The translations under genes were made by a program, and so were the position numbers. A stretch of 64,000 nt of DNA from Pedobacter sp. Bi126 (GTDB lineage Bacteria > Bacteroidota > Bacteroidia > Sphingobacteriales > Sphingobacteriaceae): assembly GCF_918698245.1 (NCBI RefSeq), contig NZ_CAKKMS010000002.1:310001-374000 (forward strand), in the 5' to 3' direction. Shown here one piece after another: positions 32,439 to 41,444 of this stretch (within the stretch, counting starts at the first letter, position 1; each line of letters begins with the position of its first letter). The notes beneath the pieces were generated by a model that was not told where the DNA came from, did not search any database, and saw only the letters and a list, made by a program, of their open reading frames with translations.

Positions 32439-35255
32439 ATGAAACGATTCTCTTTCTTTATTATATTGTTATTTGCTGCTGGGAGACTGCTTGCCGCTGA
32501 AGCTGTTGAGACGCTGGAGAATGGGATGAAGGTCCACCCCAAGGGGGGAGCTGCCAAAACTATTGAAATAAATGTGATCAACAGCCGGATTGTTAGGGTA
32601 CAGGCTTCACCCGAAAGCACTATTCCCCAGGTTACAAGCCTTTGTGTAGTAGCCGGATTGACTCCGACAGTACCTTTCAAAGTAACAGAGAATGTGGAAT
32701 TTGCCCAACTCTCTACCCAGGAGCTTACCGTCAAGGTTTCCCTTGTTACAGGTAAGGTTTCATTTACTGATAAATTTGGGAAAGTAGTGCTGCAGGAGGC
32801 AAAAAGAAGTTTTAGCCCTATTAATGTCGAAAACGATAAAGGATATACCATGCAACAGGTCTTCTCGGGTACCCCGGGTGAGGCCATTTATGGGCTCGGG
32901 CAGCATCAGTCTGACGATTTTAACTATAAACATAAAAGCGAAGACCTCTTCCAGTACAATACGAAGGTGGCTGTGCCATTCATTATGTCTACAAACAACT
33001 ATGGTGTATTGTGGGATAATTATTCGCAGAGCAAATACGGCGATCCCCGGGATTATAAAGACCTGAATCAGTTCACCCTCTTTAATAAACAAGGCAAAAA
33101 AGGTTTTCTTACCGCTACATATAATCAAAAAAATAACGCGCCTATTATCCGTCAGGAGTCGGCAATCGATTATGAAAACCTCACAACTGTGAAGAAATTT
33201 CCTGCAGATTTTGATTTTAACAACGGTTCTGTAGTCTGGGAAGGAGAAATTCTTGCCAACCAAACTGATATTTACAAGTTTAGTCTTTATTATGCAGGTT
33301 ACACCAAAGTATGGCTTGATGGAAAATTGGTAGTACCGGAGCGTTGGAGAACTTCATGGAACCCGAATACTTATCGGTTTCCTTTCTCCTTAACAAAGGG
33401 AAAACGCACCAAAATAAGACTGGAGTGGAAACCTGATGGAGGTGTTTCCTATGTTGGTCTTAAAGCACTTTCATCGTCTCCGATAGAAAAAAATGGCAAT
33501 ATATCCTTTTGGTCAGAAATGGGCGATAAGATGGATTATTATTTCGTGGCCGGTAAAAACATGGACGAAGTAATCAGTGGTTACCGCACGCTGACCGGCA
33601 AGGCGAGCATTATGCCCAAATGGGCAATGGGTTTTTGGCAGAGCCGCGAGCGTTACAAAACCCAGGATGAGCTATTAAATGTGGTAAGTGAATACCGGAA
33701 ACGTCAGATTCCGCTTGATAATATCGTGCTTGATTGGAATTATTGGCCCGAAAATGCCTGGGGAAGCCATCAGTTTGACCTGAAACGGTTTCCTGATGCC
33801 AAAGGAATGGTAGACTCGGTGCATAAAGAAAATGCAAATATCATGATATCGGTATGGCCAAAATTCTATGCTACAACAGATCATTTTAAACAATTTAAGC
33901 AAAAAGGATGGATGTATATGCAGGCGGTGCAGGATAGTGTACGCGATTGGATAGGCCCGGGTTATGTTGGATCTTTCTACGATGCCTATAGCCCCGATGC
34001 GCAAAAACTTTTTTGGAAACAGATGAAAGAAAACCTTTACGTAAAAGGATTCGATGCCTGGTGGATGGACGCTTCCGAGCCCAACATTCGCGATTGTACC
34101 GATATGGAGTACCGAAAGAAACTATGTGGGCCTACTGCGCTGGGTTCTTCTACAAAATACTTTAATGCATATGCACTGATGAACGCCAACGCTATTTATA
34201 ATGGGCAGCGTGAAGCAGATAATAACAAACGGGTATTTTTGTTAACGCGATCTGGTTTTGCGGGTTTACAAAGGTATTCTACCGCTACCTGGAGTGGCGA
34301 TATCGCATCAAGATGGGAAGACCTAAAAGCGCAGATTCCTGCCGGGCTTAATTTTGCGATGTCGGGTATTCCGTTCTGGACAATGGATATTGGTGGCTTC
34401 TGCGTGGAGAAACGTTATGGAGATGGCCAGCTTATTTTTGACGAGACAGGCAATGAGAATGCCGACCTGAAAGAATGGCGTGAATTAAATCTACGTTGGT
34501 TCCAGTTTGGGGCATTTTGCCCGCTGTTCCGCAGTCATGGCCAGTTTCCTTACCGCGAAATTTATAACCTTGCTCCAGAAGGCCATCCGGTTTACAAAAG
34601 CCTGGTTTATTACGATGAACTCCGCTACCGCTTAATGCCTTACATCTATTCGTTGGCAGGAATGGCGTATCATAAAGATTATACCCTGATGAGATCGCTC
34701 GCAATGGATTATACTGCTGATAAACAAACCTACGGTGTAAGTGACCAGTTTCTTTTGGGTTCAGGCTTGATGGTTTGCCCTGTTTATAGTTATAAAGCGC
34801 GTAGCCGCGAAGTTTATTTTCCGGCAGGAAACCGCTGGTATGATTTCTATACAGGTAAACAAATTGAAGGCGGCCAAAAGTTGAATATAGAAGCACCGCT
34901 TGAGCGTATTCCTCTTTTTGTTCCTGCAGGTACTATTTTGCCTGTTGGTGATGTGATGCAATATACTTCAGAAAAGAAAGCTGATGATATTGAGATCAGG
35001 GTTTATAAAGGAAAAGATGGCAAGTTCAGTTTATATGAAGACGAGGGCAATAACTATAATTACGAAAAGGGTGCATTTTCAACGATCAATTTTGAGTACA
35101 ACCATGCTGCTGGTACGCTAACAATCAGCAATCTCGAGGGGGCTTACGAAGGGATGTTAACCAAAAGGATTTTTAGAGTGGTTGCCATCGGTAATTCAAC
35201 TGCACCGGCTAAAGTTGTTCAATACAACGGTGCTAAAACGGTAGTGAAACTCTGA
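32439..35255 (+). CDS. Secreted GH31 glycosidase with PA14 insert, probable alpha-xylosidase
   Basis: A 938-residue enzyme with a signal peptide (MKRFSFFIILLFAAGRLLAA). An N-terminal galactose-mutarotase-like domain is interrupted by a PA14 domain (about residues 235-335: GSVVWEGEILANQTDIYKFSL, TKVWLDGKLV). The catalytic barrel has the nucleophile D544 in WWMDASEP and acid/base D621 in WSGDIASRW, followed by a C-terminal DUF5110-type domain. A PA14 insert with this layout is known in Bacteroides alpha-xylosidases that trim xyloglucan oligosaccharides, so that activity is my inference; alpha-glucosidase is the alternative. A GH3 gene follows 450 bp downstream in the same direction. The ATG at 32439 was chosen for the signal peptide; the upstream in-frame TTG at 32385 lies inside the -7 box. 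Confidence 0.88.
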   Translation: MKRFSFFIILLFAAGRLLAAEAVETLENGMKVHPKGGAAKTIEINVINSRIVRVQASPESTIPQVTSLCVVAGLTPTVPFKVTENVEFAQLSTQELTVKVSLVTGKVSFTDKFGKVVLQEAKRSFSPINVENDKGYTMQQVFSGTPGEAIYGLGQHQSDDFNYKHKSEDLFQYNTKVAVPFIMSTNNYGVLWDNYSQSKYGDPRDYKDLNQFTLFNKQGKKGFLTATYNQKNNAPIIRQESAIDYENLTTVKKFPADFDFNNGSVVWEGEILANQTDIYKFSLYYAGYTKVWLDGKLVVPERWRTSWNPNTYRFPFSLTKGKRTKIRLEWKPDGGVSYVGLKALSSSPIEKNGNISFWSEMGDKMDYYFVAGKNMDEVISGYRTLTGKASIMPKWAMGFWQSRERYKTQDELLNVVSEYRKRQIPLDNIVLDWNYWPENAWGSHQFDLKRFPDAKGMVDSVHKENANIMISVWPKFYATTDHFKQFKQKGWMYMQAVQDSVRDWIGPGYVGSFYDAYSPDAQKLFWKQMKENLYVKGFDAWWMDASEPNIRDCTDMEYRKKLCGPTALGSSTKYFNAYALMNANAIYNGQREADNNKRVFLLTRSGFAGLQRYSTATWSGDIASRWEDLKAQIPAGLNFAMSGIPFWTMDIGGFCVEKRYGDGQLIFDETGNENADLKEWRELNLRWFQFGAFCPLFRSHGQFPYREIYNLAPEGHPVYKSLVYYDELRYRLMPYIYSLAGMAYHKDYTLMRSLAMDYTADKQTYGVSDQFLLGSGLMVCPVYSYKARSREVYFPAGNRWYDFYTGKQIEGGQKLNIEAPLERIPLFVPAGTILPVGDVMQYTSEKKADDIEIRVYKGKDGKFSLYEDEGNNYNYEKGAFSTINFEYNHAAGTLTISNLEGAYEGMLTKRIFRVVAIGNSTAPAKVVQYNGAKTVVKL

Positions 35256-35343
35256 AGACTTGATTAATAAGCAAATGCGTTTCCATAATTTTTGTTTAAA
35301 TCCATGTTCAAACCTAGCAGATTAGCAGCATTGGTACCTCATT

Positions 35344-35394
35344 TTGAGCTGAATTGAGCTAAATTGAGCTAATTAAGACCGCTATTGAGCTAAA
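35344..35394. repeat. TTGAGCTAAA decamer repeats
   Basis: Three consecutive 10-bp units (35344-35373) and a fourth one at 35385, each with at most one or two changes. AGCT in each unit is self-complementary. It lies 90 nt after the GH31 stop. Confidence 0.75.
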
Positions 35395-35529
35395 ATGAGC
35401 CGTTAAAGTCGTGGCAGGTAGTATAAGTGCTGGGCCGCTTGTGGCGCCCTGCTTAAGGGCAGCATAACCGTTGGCGGTGGTGCCATTCTGCGAAAGCAAG
35501 CTCTGGCTTTACCTTTTAGGTAAAGAAAA

Positions 35530-35573
35530 GGTAACGCCGGGGTAACCCTGGGGTAACCTTGGGGTTAGCTTGG
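35530..35573. repeat. GGTAACCYTGG 11-bp tandem repeats
   Basis: Four consecutive 11-mers of the form GGTAACCYTGG (the first has GCC, the last GGTTAGC). They follow a CTTTACC-ttttA-GGTAAAG hairpin at about 35508-35527. The 35256-35705 gap between GH31 and GH3 otherwise holds no gene; GGTAA-type words continue to about 35620. Confidence 0.75.
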
Positions 35574-35705
35574 TAGCAACAAAGGGTAAAGAACAGGTAA
35601 TGCAGGGGTAATCAAAAACAGCCCTTTCGCTGGCTTTCCAGGTAGGCAGCCAGTAAATCTTTCAGGCAAAAACGATAAAAACTAAACACAAAAGAATATA
35701 ATTAA

Positions 35706-37904
35706 ATGAAATCGATATTTTTAACTGTAGTAGCAACAGGAGCCTGGTTAATGGTTAATGCACAACAAAAGCTGCCTGTTTACCTTGATATAAATAAACC
35801 CATTGAAGAGCGGGTTGAAAATGCACTTTCAGCAATGACCACCGAAGAAAAAGTGTCGCTTTGTTATGCCCAGTCTAAGTTTAGTTCAAAAGGTGTACCA
35901 CGCTTAGGAATTCCTGAAGTTTGGACCGATGACGGCCCTCACGGCATCCGTGAGGAAGTTTTATGGGATGAATGGGGCGGTGCCGGCTGGACAAACGATT
36001 CTTGTACGGCCTTTCCGGCACTTACCTGTCTGTCAGCTTCTTTTAATCCTAAATTATCGCTGCTTTATGGTAAATCAATTGGAGAAGAAGCACGTTACCG
36101 CAATAAAACCGTGTTATTAGGCCCTGGAATAAACATTTACCGTACACCATTGAACGGGCGTAATTTTGAATATTTGGGCGAAGACCCTTATCTAAGTTCA
36201 CGTATGGTGGTGCCTTACATTCAGGGTGTTCAATCCATCGGCGTAGCGGCATGCGTAAAACATTTTGCACTGAATAACCAGGAAGAATGGCGTGGGCACA
36301 TCAATGTTGATCTGAGTGACCGTGCTTTGTATGAAATTTATTTACCTGCTTTTAAGGCTGCAGTGCAGGAAGGAAAAGCCTGGTCGATTATGGGTGCTTA
36401 CAATCAATTTAGAGGCGAACATTGTTGCCACAATGACCTGCTTCTGAACAAAATCCTAAAAAAAGACTGGAAATTCGATGGTGTGGTGATTAGTGATTGG
36501 GGAGGTGTACATAGCACCGATCAGGCGGTTAACAACGGGCTCGATCTGGAAATGGGTACCTACACCGATGGTTTAACAACAAAGGGAAAGTTTCCTTACT
36601 CAGAATACTATCTGGCCAATCCGTTCCTTAAAGGCATTAAAGAGGGGAAATATGATATTGCTTTACTTAATGATAAAGCCCGCCGGATATTACGTTTGAT
36701 TTTCCGTACCACCATGAGCGCCAACAGGCCCTTTGGCCGTTTCGTTTCTCCCGAACACAGTGAAGCTGCACGTAAAATTGCTCAGGAAGGCATTGTGCTT
36801 TTAAAGAATGATAAACAGTTTTTTCCTGTTACAAACGGTAAATTCAAAAAGATTGCTGTTATCGGTGAAAATGCCGATCGCAGTCTGGTCATCGGCGGGG
36901 GATCATCATCACTAAAGGTGGCTTATGAAAAATCGCCTTTGGATGGATTGATTGCTAAATATGGGAAAGACCATGTAGTATACAGTCTTGGATATGCTTC
37001 GGGGCCATCAATGTACGGACGTGAAGAACCGTCCAAGCTAAATGCTGATTCTTTGATGAATGCGGCGATCGAAGTTGCTAAAGATGCCGACGTTGTATTC
37101 TTTATCGGAGGACTGAATAAAAACCACTTTCAGGATTGTGAAGGTGGCGACCGCAAATCGTTAAGTCTTCCTTTTGGCCAGGATAAACTGATTGATGCTT
37201 TATTGAAAGCAAATAAAAATACAGCTGTAGTACTGCTTAGTGGTAATGCAGTATCGATGCCTTGGGTAGATAAGGTGCCAGCCATTATTCAGGGATGGTA
37301 TCTTGGTTCAGAGGCTGGATCTGCATTGGCTGATGTTATTTCAGGGGAAGTAAACCCTTCTGGTAAGCTGCCATTCTCTTTTCCAAAAAAGCTGGAAGAT
37401 AACGGTGCACATTTTTACGGTAAAATTTCCTATCCTGGAGATAGTATTAACCAATATTACAAGGAAGATATTTTGGTCGGCTACCGTTGGTTTGATACAA
37501 AAAAAATAGTACCTCAATACGCCTTCGGATACGGCCTTTCTTATACCAGCTTTAATTTAGGCACTCTTTCTGCAGATAAGTCGACTTATAGTAAAGACGA
37601 AATCATCAAGGTCAGATTCACTGTTAAGAACACAGGAGCACGCTATGGGGCTGAGGTTGCTCAGTTGTATGTGAACGATCCTGTTTGCAGTGTTCCGCGG
37701 CCGGTAAAAGAGCTGAAAGCCTTTGAAAAAGTATTTCTGCAGCCAGGGGAAATGAAAGTTGTTGAAATGGATGTAAAAGTGGCAGATTTCGCCTTCTATG
37801 ATGAAAGCAAAAAGGATTGGAACGTTGAACCTGGAGACTTTATCCTGCAGCTTGGAAATTCATCAAATAATATTTCCCAGAAACTGAAGATAACTGTTAA
37901 ATAG
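35706..37904 (+). CDS. Secreted GH3 glycosidase (beta-glucosidase or beta-xylosidase)
   Basis: A 732-residue family 3 enzyme with a signal peptide (MKSIFLTVVATGAWLMVNA). The N-terminal barrel holds the nucleophile D264 in GVVISDWGGVHS and the substrate-binding KHF/N segment (CVKHFALNNQEEWRG). The alpha/beta sandwich (KKIAVIGENADRS) and a C-terminal fibronectin-III-like domain (GAEVAQLYVND, ELKAFEKVFLQPGE) follow. The DDGPHGIREE motif near residue 75 is usual in Bacteroidota GH3s. Together with the GH31 enzyme upstream it could complete degradation of xyloglucan-type oligosaccharides. It has its own leader after a repeat-rich gap and a hairpin terminator downstream. Confidence 0.92.
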   Translation: MKSIFLTVVATGAWLMVNAQQKLPVYLDINKPIEERVENALSAMTTEEKVSLCYAQSKFSSKGVPRLGIPEVWTDDGPHGIREEVLWDEWGGAGWTNDSCTAFPALTCLSASFNPKLSLLYGKSIGEEARYRNKTVLLGPGINIYRTPLNGRNFEYLGEDPYLSSRMVVPYIQGVQSIGVAACVKHFALNNQEEWRGHINVDLSDRALYEIYLPAFKAAVQEGKAWSIMGAYNQFRGEHCCHNDLLLNKILKKDWKFDGVVISDWGGVHSTDQAVNNGLDLEMGTYTDGLTTKGKFPYSEYYLANPFLKGIKEGKYDIALLNDKARRILRLIFRTTMSANRPFGRFVSPEHSEAARKIAQEGIVLLKNDKQFFPVTNGKFKKIAVIGENADRSLVIGGGSSSLKVAYEKSPLDGLIAKYGKDHVVYSLGYASGPSMYGREEPSKLNADSLMNAAIEVAKDADVVFFIGGLNKNHFQDCEGGDRKSLSLPFGQDKLIDALLKANKNTAVVLLSGNAVSMPWVDKVPAIIQGWYLGSEAGSALADVISGEVNPSGKLPFSFPKKLEDNGAHFYGKISYPGDSINQYYKEDILVGYRWFDTKKIVPQYAFGYGLSYTSFNLGTLSADKSTYSKDEIIKVRFTVKNTGARYGAEVAQLYVNDPVCSVPRPVKELKAFEKVFLQPGEMKVVEMDVKVADFAFYDESKKDWNVEPGDFILQLGNSSNNISQKLKITVK

Positions 37905-37950
37905 CCGGCAGAGAAGAAGAACGTAAAATAAAACAGTATTATTTGGAGAG

Positions 37951-37985
37951 AAATGCCCTTGGCAACAAGCCAGGGCATTTCCTTT
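37951..37985. terminator. Bidirectional terminator between GH3 and a convergent gene
   Basis: Stem AAATGCCCT / AGGGCATTT extended by TGGC/GCC pairing around AACAA, followed by CCTTTTAG, 47 nt after the GH3 stop and 30 nt from the convergent gene's stop. Confidence 0.75.
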
Positions 37986-38017
37986 TAGTTTCAATCTTAA
38001 TATGCTGCTGTTGTTAC

Positions 38018-38596
38018 TTATCTGAATATTTTTTGGACCGCCAGTTGAACCTTAGCTGCGTCATTTTCGATGGTCTTTTTGATAGACTCGTCAAATGAAG
38101 GAGGAAAGTCTGCTGTAACGGAGATCAGCTGTGCATGATTGGCCACAGTAAGTTCAAAGGCATGACTCCCAAACTTAAATTTACTTTTTATTTTGTCTGC
38201 CTGTTTTTCAATTGCCTTAGAAAATTCATAGCTGTTGCTAATTTCGTCAAAATGATCCTTTACTGCATGGAAGATCAGGTGTGTTTCTACGTCCAATTCG
38301 TTGATGATCACCCTGGCATTCAATAGCTCTTGTGTTGTTTTTCCTTCAGCTCCTTCCTGTAGGTTCTTCAAAGCGGGAAGCAGGTCTTCACTGAAGATGA
38401 TATCCTTTGGGTCTTTGATGAAAATTGTTGATGGGTTACCATTTTCATCCGATCGCTGTTGAAGGTATATTGTGTCATTGCCGTCCTTAAGTTCTACGCT
38501 AGCTGGGGCAATATATTCTGTTTTGATGTCGGTAATGGTGTTTTTGATAAGCTTAACAACATATGCCAACACAGGGTAATCAGTAATATCGTTCAT
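38018..38596 (-). CDS. Hypothetical soluble protein
   Basis: A 192-residue acidic protein without signal peptide or membrane segment. A beta-rich N-terminal part (PASVELKDGNDTIYLQQRSDENGN) is followed by two long helical stretches (LPALKNLQEGAEGKTTQELL, SYEFSKAIEKQADKIKSKF). I recognise no family. It is convergent with the GH3 gene and transcribed alone; its upstream 365 bp holds a dispersed repeat and no gene. Confidence 0.6.
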   Translation of the reverse strand: MNDITDYPVLAYVVKLIKNTITDIKTEYIAPASVELKDGNDTIYLQQRSDENGNPSTIFIKDPKDIIFSEDLLPALKNLQEGAEGKTTQELLNARVIINELDVETHLIFHAVKDHFDEISNSYEFSKAIEKQADKIKSKFKFGSHAFELTVANHAQLISVTADFPPSFDESIKKTIENDAAKVQLAVQKIFR

Positions 38597-38755
38597 TGTG
38601 TCTTTTTTACAAATGTACGGCTTAGTTGAAGTGATCTAAAGCGCCTATGGAAACGAATAGATCGTTTTATTATAAATGGATCATCAAGAGGGAGTTAATT
38701 TTTTCTTTACACTGGTCTTCGACTACGCTATCAATGGCAAATTTCTAAAATTGGG

Positions 38756-38856
38756 CGTCATTTCGACTGGAACACAGTGGAATGGAGAAATCTTTGAACT
38801 AGGTTAAAAGATCTCATCCAAAGGAGTTCCTTTGGAACACTAAGGTCGAGATGACG
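38756..38856. repeat. CGTCATTTCGAC...GTCGAGATGACG inverted element
   Basis: Starts CGTCATTTCGAC and ends GTCGAGATGACG, so its ends form an inverted repeat. Inside lie GGAGAAATCTTTG and a perfect hairpin CCAAAGGAGTTCCTTTGG (38818-38835). Its right half is homologous, inverted, to 47604-47642. The rest of 38597-38961 shows nothing recognisable. Confidence 0.75.
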
Positions 38857-38961
38857 ATATCTCCCAACGGGAGTTTGCAATTCCAGTGCAAGACCAATAA
38901 TTAAATGTCATTTATATTGATTTTATACAATAAATTACCCCTCAAATGACAGCCACTTCGA

Positions 38962-39867
38962 TCAACTTAAAGGCATTAAACTATCAGGAGAAAATATCAG
39001 CGGAAAAAACTGCCCTTCCATTTTATGTCCTGCACCAATAGGTTCCACTCCCTTAAGTAAGGCTTCGTCGGTATTCGATTCGGTACCGTCAGTAAATACA
39101 TTTAAAACGAAAGCACTTCTTGAGCGTGGTGATTTATTTTGGAATGAACCATGAACCATTAATGGGTGGTGAAACGTAGCATATCCCTTTTTAAGTTCGA
39201 TTGGGATTGGATTAAATTCTGCTTTTTGTTCTTCTGTTAAATACTGCATTAAGCCTTCCATATCCCCAGCTAAATCTGGTTTATCCAGCAAGCCCCAGTT
39301 ATGGCTTTTAGGTACATAATATAAACAACCGTTTTCGGTAGTTGCATCATCCAATCCAACCCAGCAGGTTAAATGTTGCATGGGTCCGGTGCGTGTCCAA
39401 TAAGAGTAGTCCTGGTGCCAGGCTACAACTCCTCCATGTTTTGCTGGTTTACAGAACAACTGATCGTGCCAGAAACGTACACCTTTATTACCTAAAATCT
39501 GACTGGCCGCCATCGCAAAAGCGGGATTCCATATCACATCATGAAAGCCTTCTGTAATTCGCCAGGCGCCTAAAGCATGAAATAAAACTGAATTAGGATC
39601 GGCAGATTCATTGCTGTGAAACTCATGAAACAGCCCATTTAACGGGTGTGCAGGATCTATAATTTCTGCTAATTCTTTGTTCAACCGCTCAACTTGCCAT
39701 TCGTCCAATAACTTTACATCACTAACGTATCCAAACGTCTTAAAAAAATCAAGTTGCTCGTTGCTAAGCTTATACTGTTCCCATTCAGAAGCTTTGGTGG
39801 GCCATTTAAATAGATCGGAAATGAGTTGATGTTTTTTTGAAAGGTCTTGCTGATTGGGCATTGTCAT
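38962..39867 (-). CDS. Phytanoyl-CoA dioxygenase (PhyH) family oxygenase
   Basis: A 301-residue iron(II)/2-oxoglutarate oxygenase. The metal facial triad is H and D in VAWHQDYSYW plus the distal His in HHPLMVHGSF; the 2-oxoglutarate arginine is in SPRSRSAFVLN. No signal peptide. PhyH members act on very different small molecules (fatty acyl chains, phosphonates, natural products), so the substrate is open. A PhnX-like hydrolase lies 8 kb away beyond the SusCD locus; a joint role is speculative. The ATG at 39867 was taken; the track-length frame begins at a TTG one codon earlier. Confidence 0.85.
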   Translation of the reverse strand: MTMPNQQDLSKKHQLISDLFKWPTKASEWEQYKLSNEQLDFFKTFGYVSDVKLLDEWQVERLNKELAEIIDPAHPLNGLFHEFHSNESADPNSVLFHALGAWRITEGFHDVIWNPAFAMAASQILGNKGVRFWHDQLFCKPAKHGGVVAWHQDYSYWTRTGPMQHLTCWVGLDDATTENGCLYYVPKSHNWGLLDKPDLAGDMEGLMQYLTEEQKAEFNPIPIELKKGYATFHHPLMVHGSFQNKSPRSRSAFVLNVFTDGTESNTDEALLKGVEPIGAGHKMEGQFFPLIFSPDSLMPLS

Positions 39868-40046
39868 CAATTTTATACGCTTTATGGTTAGAAATTGCTC
39901 ATTTATTTAAAGGTAATAAAACATTTTTCTTCATAGAACAGGCAAGGCAAATTTGATTCTTTTTTTGCCCGATAAGTGGTGTTTTACGATTTAATGAGCT
40001 AATGCGGTGTAACCAATTTCAGATAACAAGTGATAAATATTTAACA

Positions 40047-40074
40047 TTGAGTTAATAATCGGTCATTAGTTTTG
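40047..40074 (+). promoter_or_regulatory. Orphan consensus promoter
   Basis: TTG at 40047-40049, a 17-nt spacer and a perfect TAGTTTTG at 40067-40074 point rightward. No plus-strand gene follows; a terminator does, at 40121-40153. Confidence 0.55.
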
Positions 40075-40080
40075 CGGTAT

Positions 40081-40153
40081 AAATATTTGGTTAGTATTTA
40101 TAAGTTTAGGTTAGTTGATTATAAAAGCCCAGATGGATATCGGGGCTTTTTAT
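40081..40153 (+). ncRNA. Candidate small RNA of about 73 nt
   Basis: The stretch between an orphan promoter and a hairpin (ATAAAAGCCC / GGGGCTTTTTAT arms, 40121-40150) with a T-rich tail has no ORF. The hairpin also serves the minus-strand gene ending at 40157, so it could exist for that gene alone; the promoter is what suggests an independent transcript. Confidence 0.35.
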
Positions 40154-40156
40154 ATT

Positions 40157-40519
40157 TTACCCCATGCGATAGAAAAACTCGTCGGCTACGATTTTCCCAT
40201 CTTTAACCTCATAAACACAGATTTCACTCATGGCCATTCTTCCATGGGCTTTATAAGTGGCATCAATGTTCATTACAATAGCAAAATGATTGTCTGCTAC
40301 AATTGGTTCTGAGCACGAAGAGCTATGTATCTCTTCTACACTTTCTTCCCATTGTATGGTTTTCTTTTTAACAGCATCTTTGCCTTCTGTTAATTCCATT
40401 GGCGAGCCTTTTGGCTCTTTGCTTACAACATTGTCACCGTAAAGTTCATCAATGGCTTGTTCGTGTTTGCCTTCACGGCAAAGCTGCACCAGTTTGTCAG
40501 CTACTTCCTGTGTATTCAT
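40157..40519 (-). CDS. SnoaL-like (NTF2-fold) protein
   Basis: A 120-residue cytoplasmic protein with the SnoaL-like pattern: an N-terminal helix (MNTQEVADKLVQLCREGKHEQAIDELY), a YGDNVVSKEPKG segment, and strands ending in EICVYEVKDGKIVADEFFYRM. Such proteins bind or convert small hydrophobic molecules; the function here is unknown. It is a single gene ending at a shared hairpin (40121-40153). The 268-bp divergent spacer before the FecI-type gene holds no further gene. Confidence 0.82.
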   Translation of the reverse strand: MNTQEVADKLVQLCREGKHEQAIDELYGDNVVSKEPKGSPMELTEGKDAVKKKTIQWEESVEEIHSSSCSEPIVADNHFAIVMNIDATYKAHGRMAMSEICVYEVKDGKIVADEFFYRMG

Positions 40520-40787
40520 ATGCTTATATTTTGTTATGATCTAAGTTATCTAAAAATAAACGCTTTACCTGTTTAAAAGGTTTTATGTTTAGGTTAACTT
40601 GAAGTGCGCAGGAGGCTTCATTTCGGAGTTTAACAAAATGTTAATCCTGGCTTGCCCTTAAATTTAAACGGATAATGTAGGTTGCGGCTTAAACATCCCG
40701 GGTCTAAATTTTTTTTCTTAATATTGACATAACGTTCAGATCCTTGGTATATCGGCCGGATGTATATACCTGAAAAAACAGCAAACG

Positions 40788-41354
40788 ATGTCGAAAGAGG
40801 CATATAGAGATTTATGGACATCATTTATTAACGGCGACGATGGCGCTATGAAACTGTTGTATACGGAATTTGCTGATATGCTTTATTCTTTCGGGCTCAG
40901 GTTTACCACAGATACTGAACTGGTAAAGGATGCAATACAAGACCTCTTTGTCGATCTCTTTAAGTACCACCACACACTTGCTGTAGAGGTAAATGTAAAA
41001 TCCTATCTTTTTACCTCGCTTAAACGGAAGATCTGTCTGGTGCTGAAAAAGAAAGCAGCCGAAATTAACCAGCATTTTGAAATCCCTTTCTTGTTATCTG
41101 GTAGCGCGGAAGAGCAGATAATAAACGATGAGCGCCAATCTGAGCTATTGGGAAAACTCAGCAGGCAGCTTGAACTGCTCCCTAGCAGACAAAAAGAAGC
41201 ACTTTACCTTCGGTTTAATTCAGAACTGGATTATGAAGAGATTTCAGTTATTATGAATGTTTCTTTAGAGACCTGTAGAACTTTGGTATATCGCGGAATA
41301 AAGCAGTTACGCGAGCGTATGGTGGTAAGCCATATCTATAAAATACTCGCCTAA
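40788..41354 (+). CDS. ECF sigma factor, FecI-like (SusC/D-linked)
   Basis: A 188-residue RNA polymerase sigma factor of the extracytoplasmic-function class. Region 2 (LLYTEFADMLYSFGLRFTTDTELVKDAIQDLFVDLF) and region 4 (LLPSRQKEALYLRFNSELDYEEISVIMNVSLETCRTLVYRGIKQL) are both complete. In Bacteroidota, such factors sit before an anti-sigma FecR and a SusC/SusD pair and switch the transporter on when its ligand arrives. Gene order here (sigma, FecR, SusC, SusD) is the standard one. Confidence 0.93.
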   Translation: MSKEAYRDLWTSFINGDDGAMKLLYTEFADMLYSFGLRFTTDTELVKDAIQDLFVDLFKYHHTLAVEVNVKSYLFTSLKRKICLVLKKKAAEINQHFEIPFLLSGSAEEQIINDERQSELLGKLSRQLELLPSRQKEALYLRFNSELDYEEISVIMNVSLETCRTLVYRGIKQLRERMVVSHIYKILA

Positions 41355-41444
41355 GAGCCTTTCTGGTGCCTTTTTGAAAATATTTTCAATTTATCGTCTA
41401 TAAAATTCCGATTCATCACTCTGTGGTTATTATATAGTAGATAC

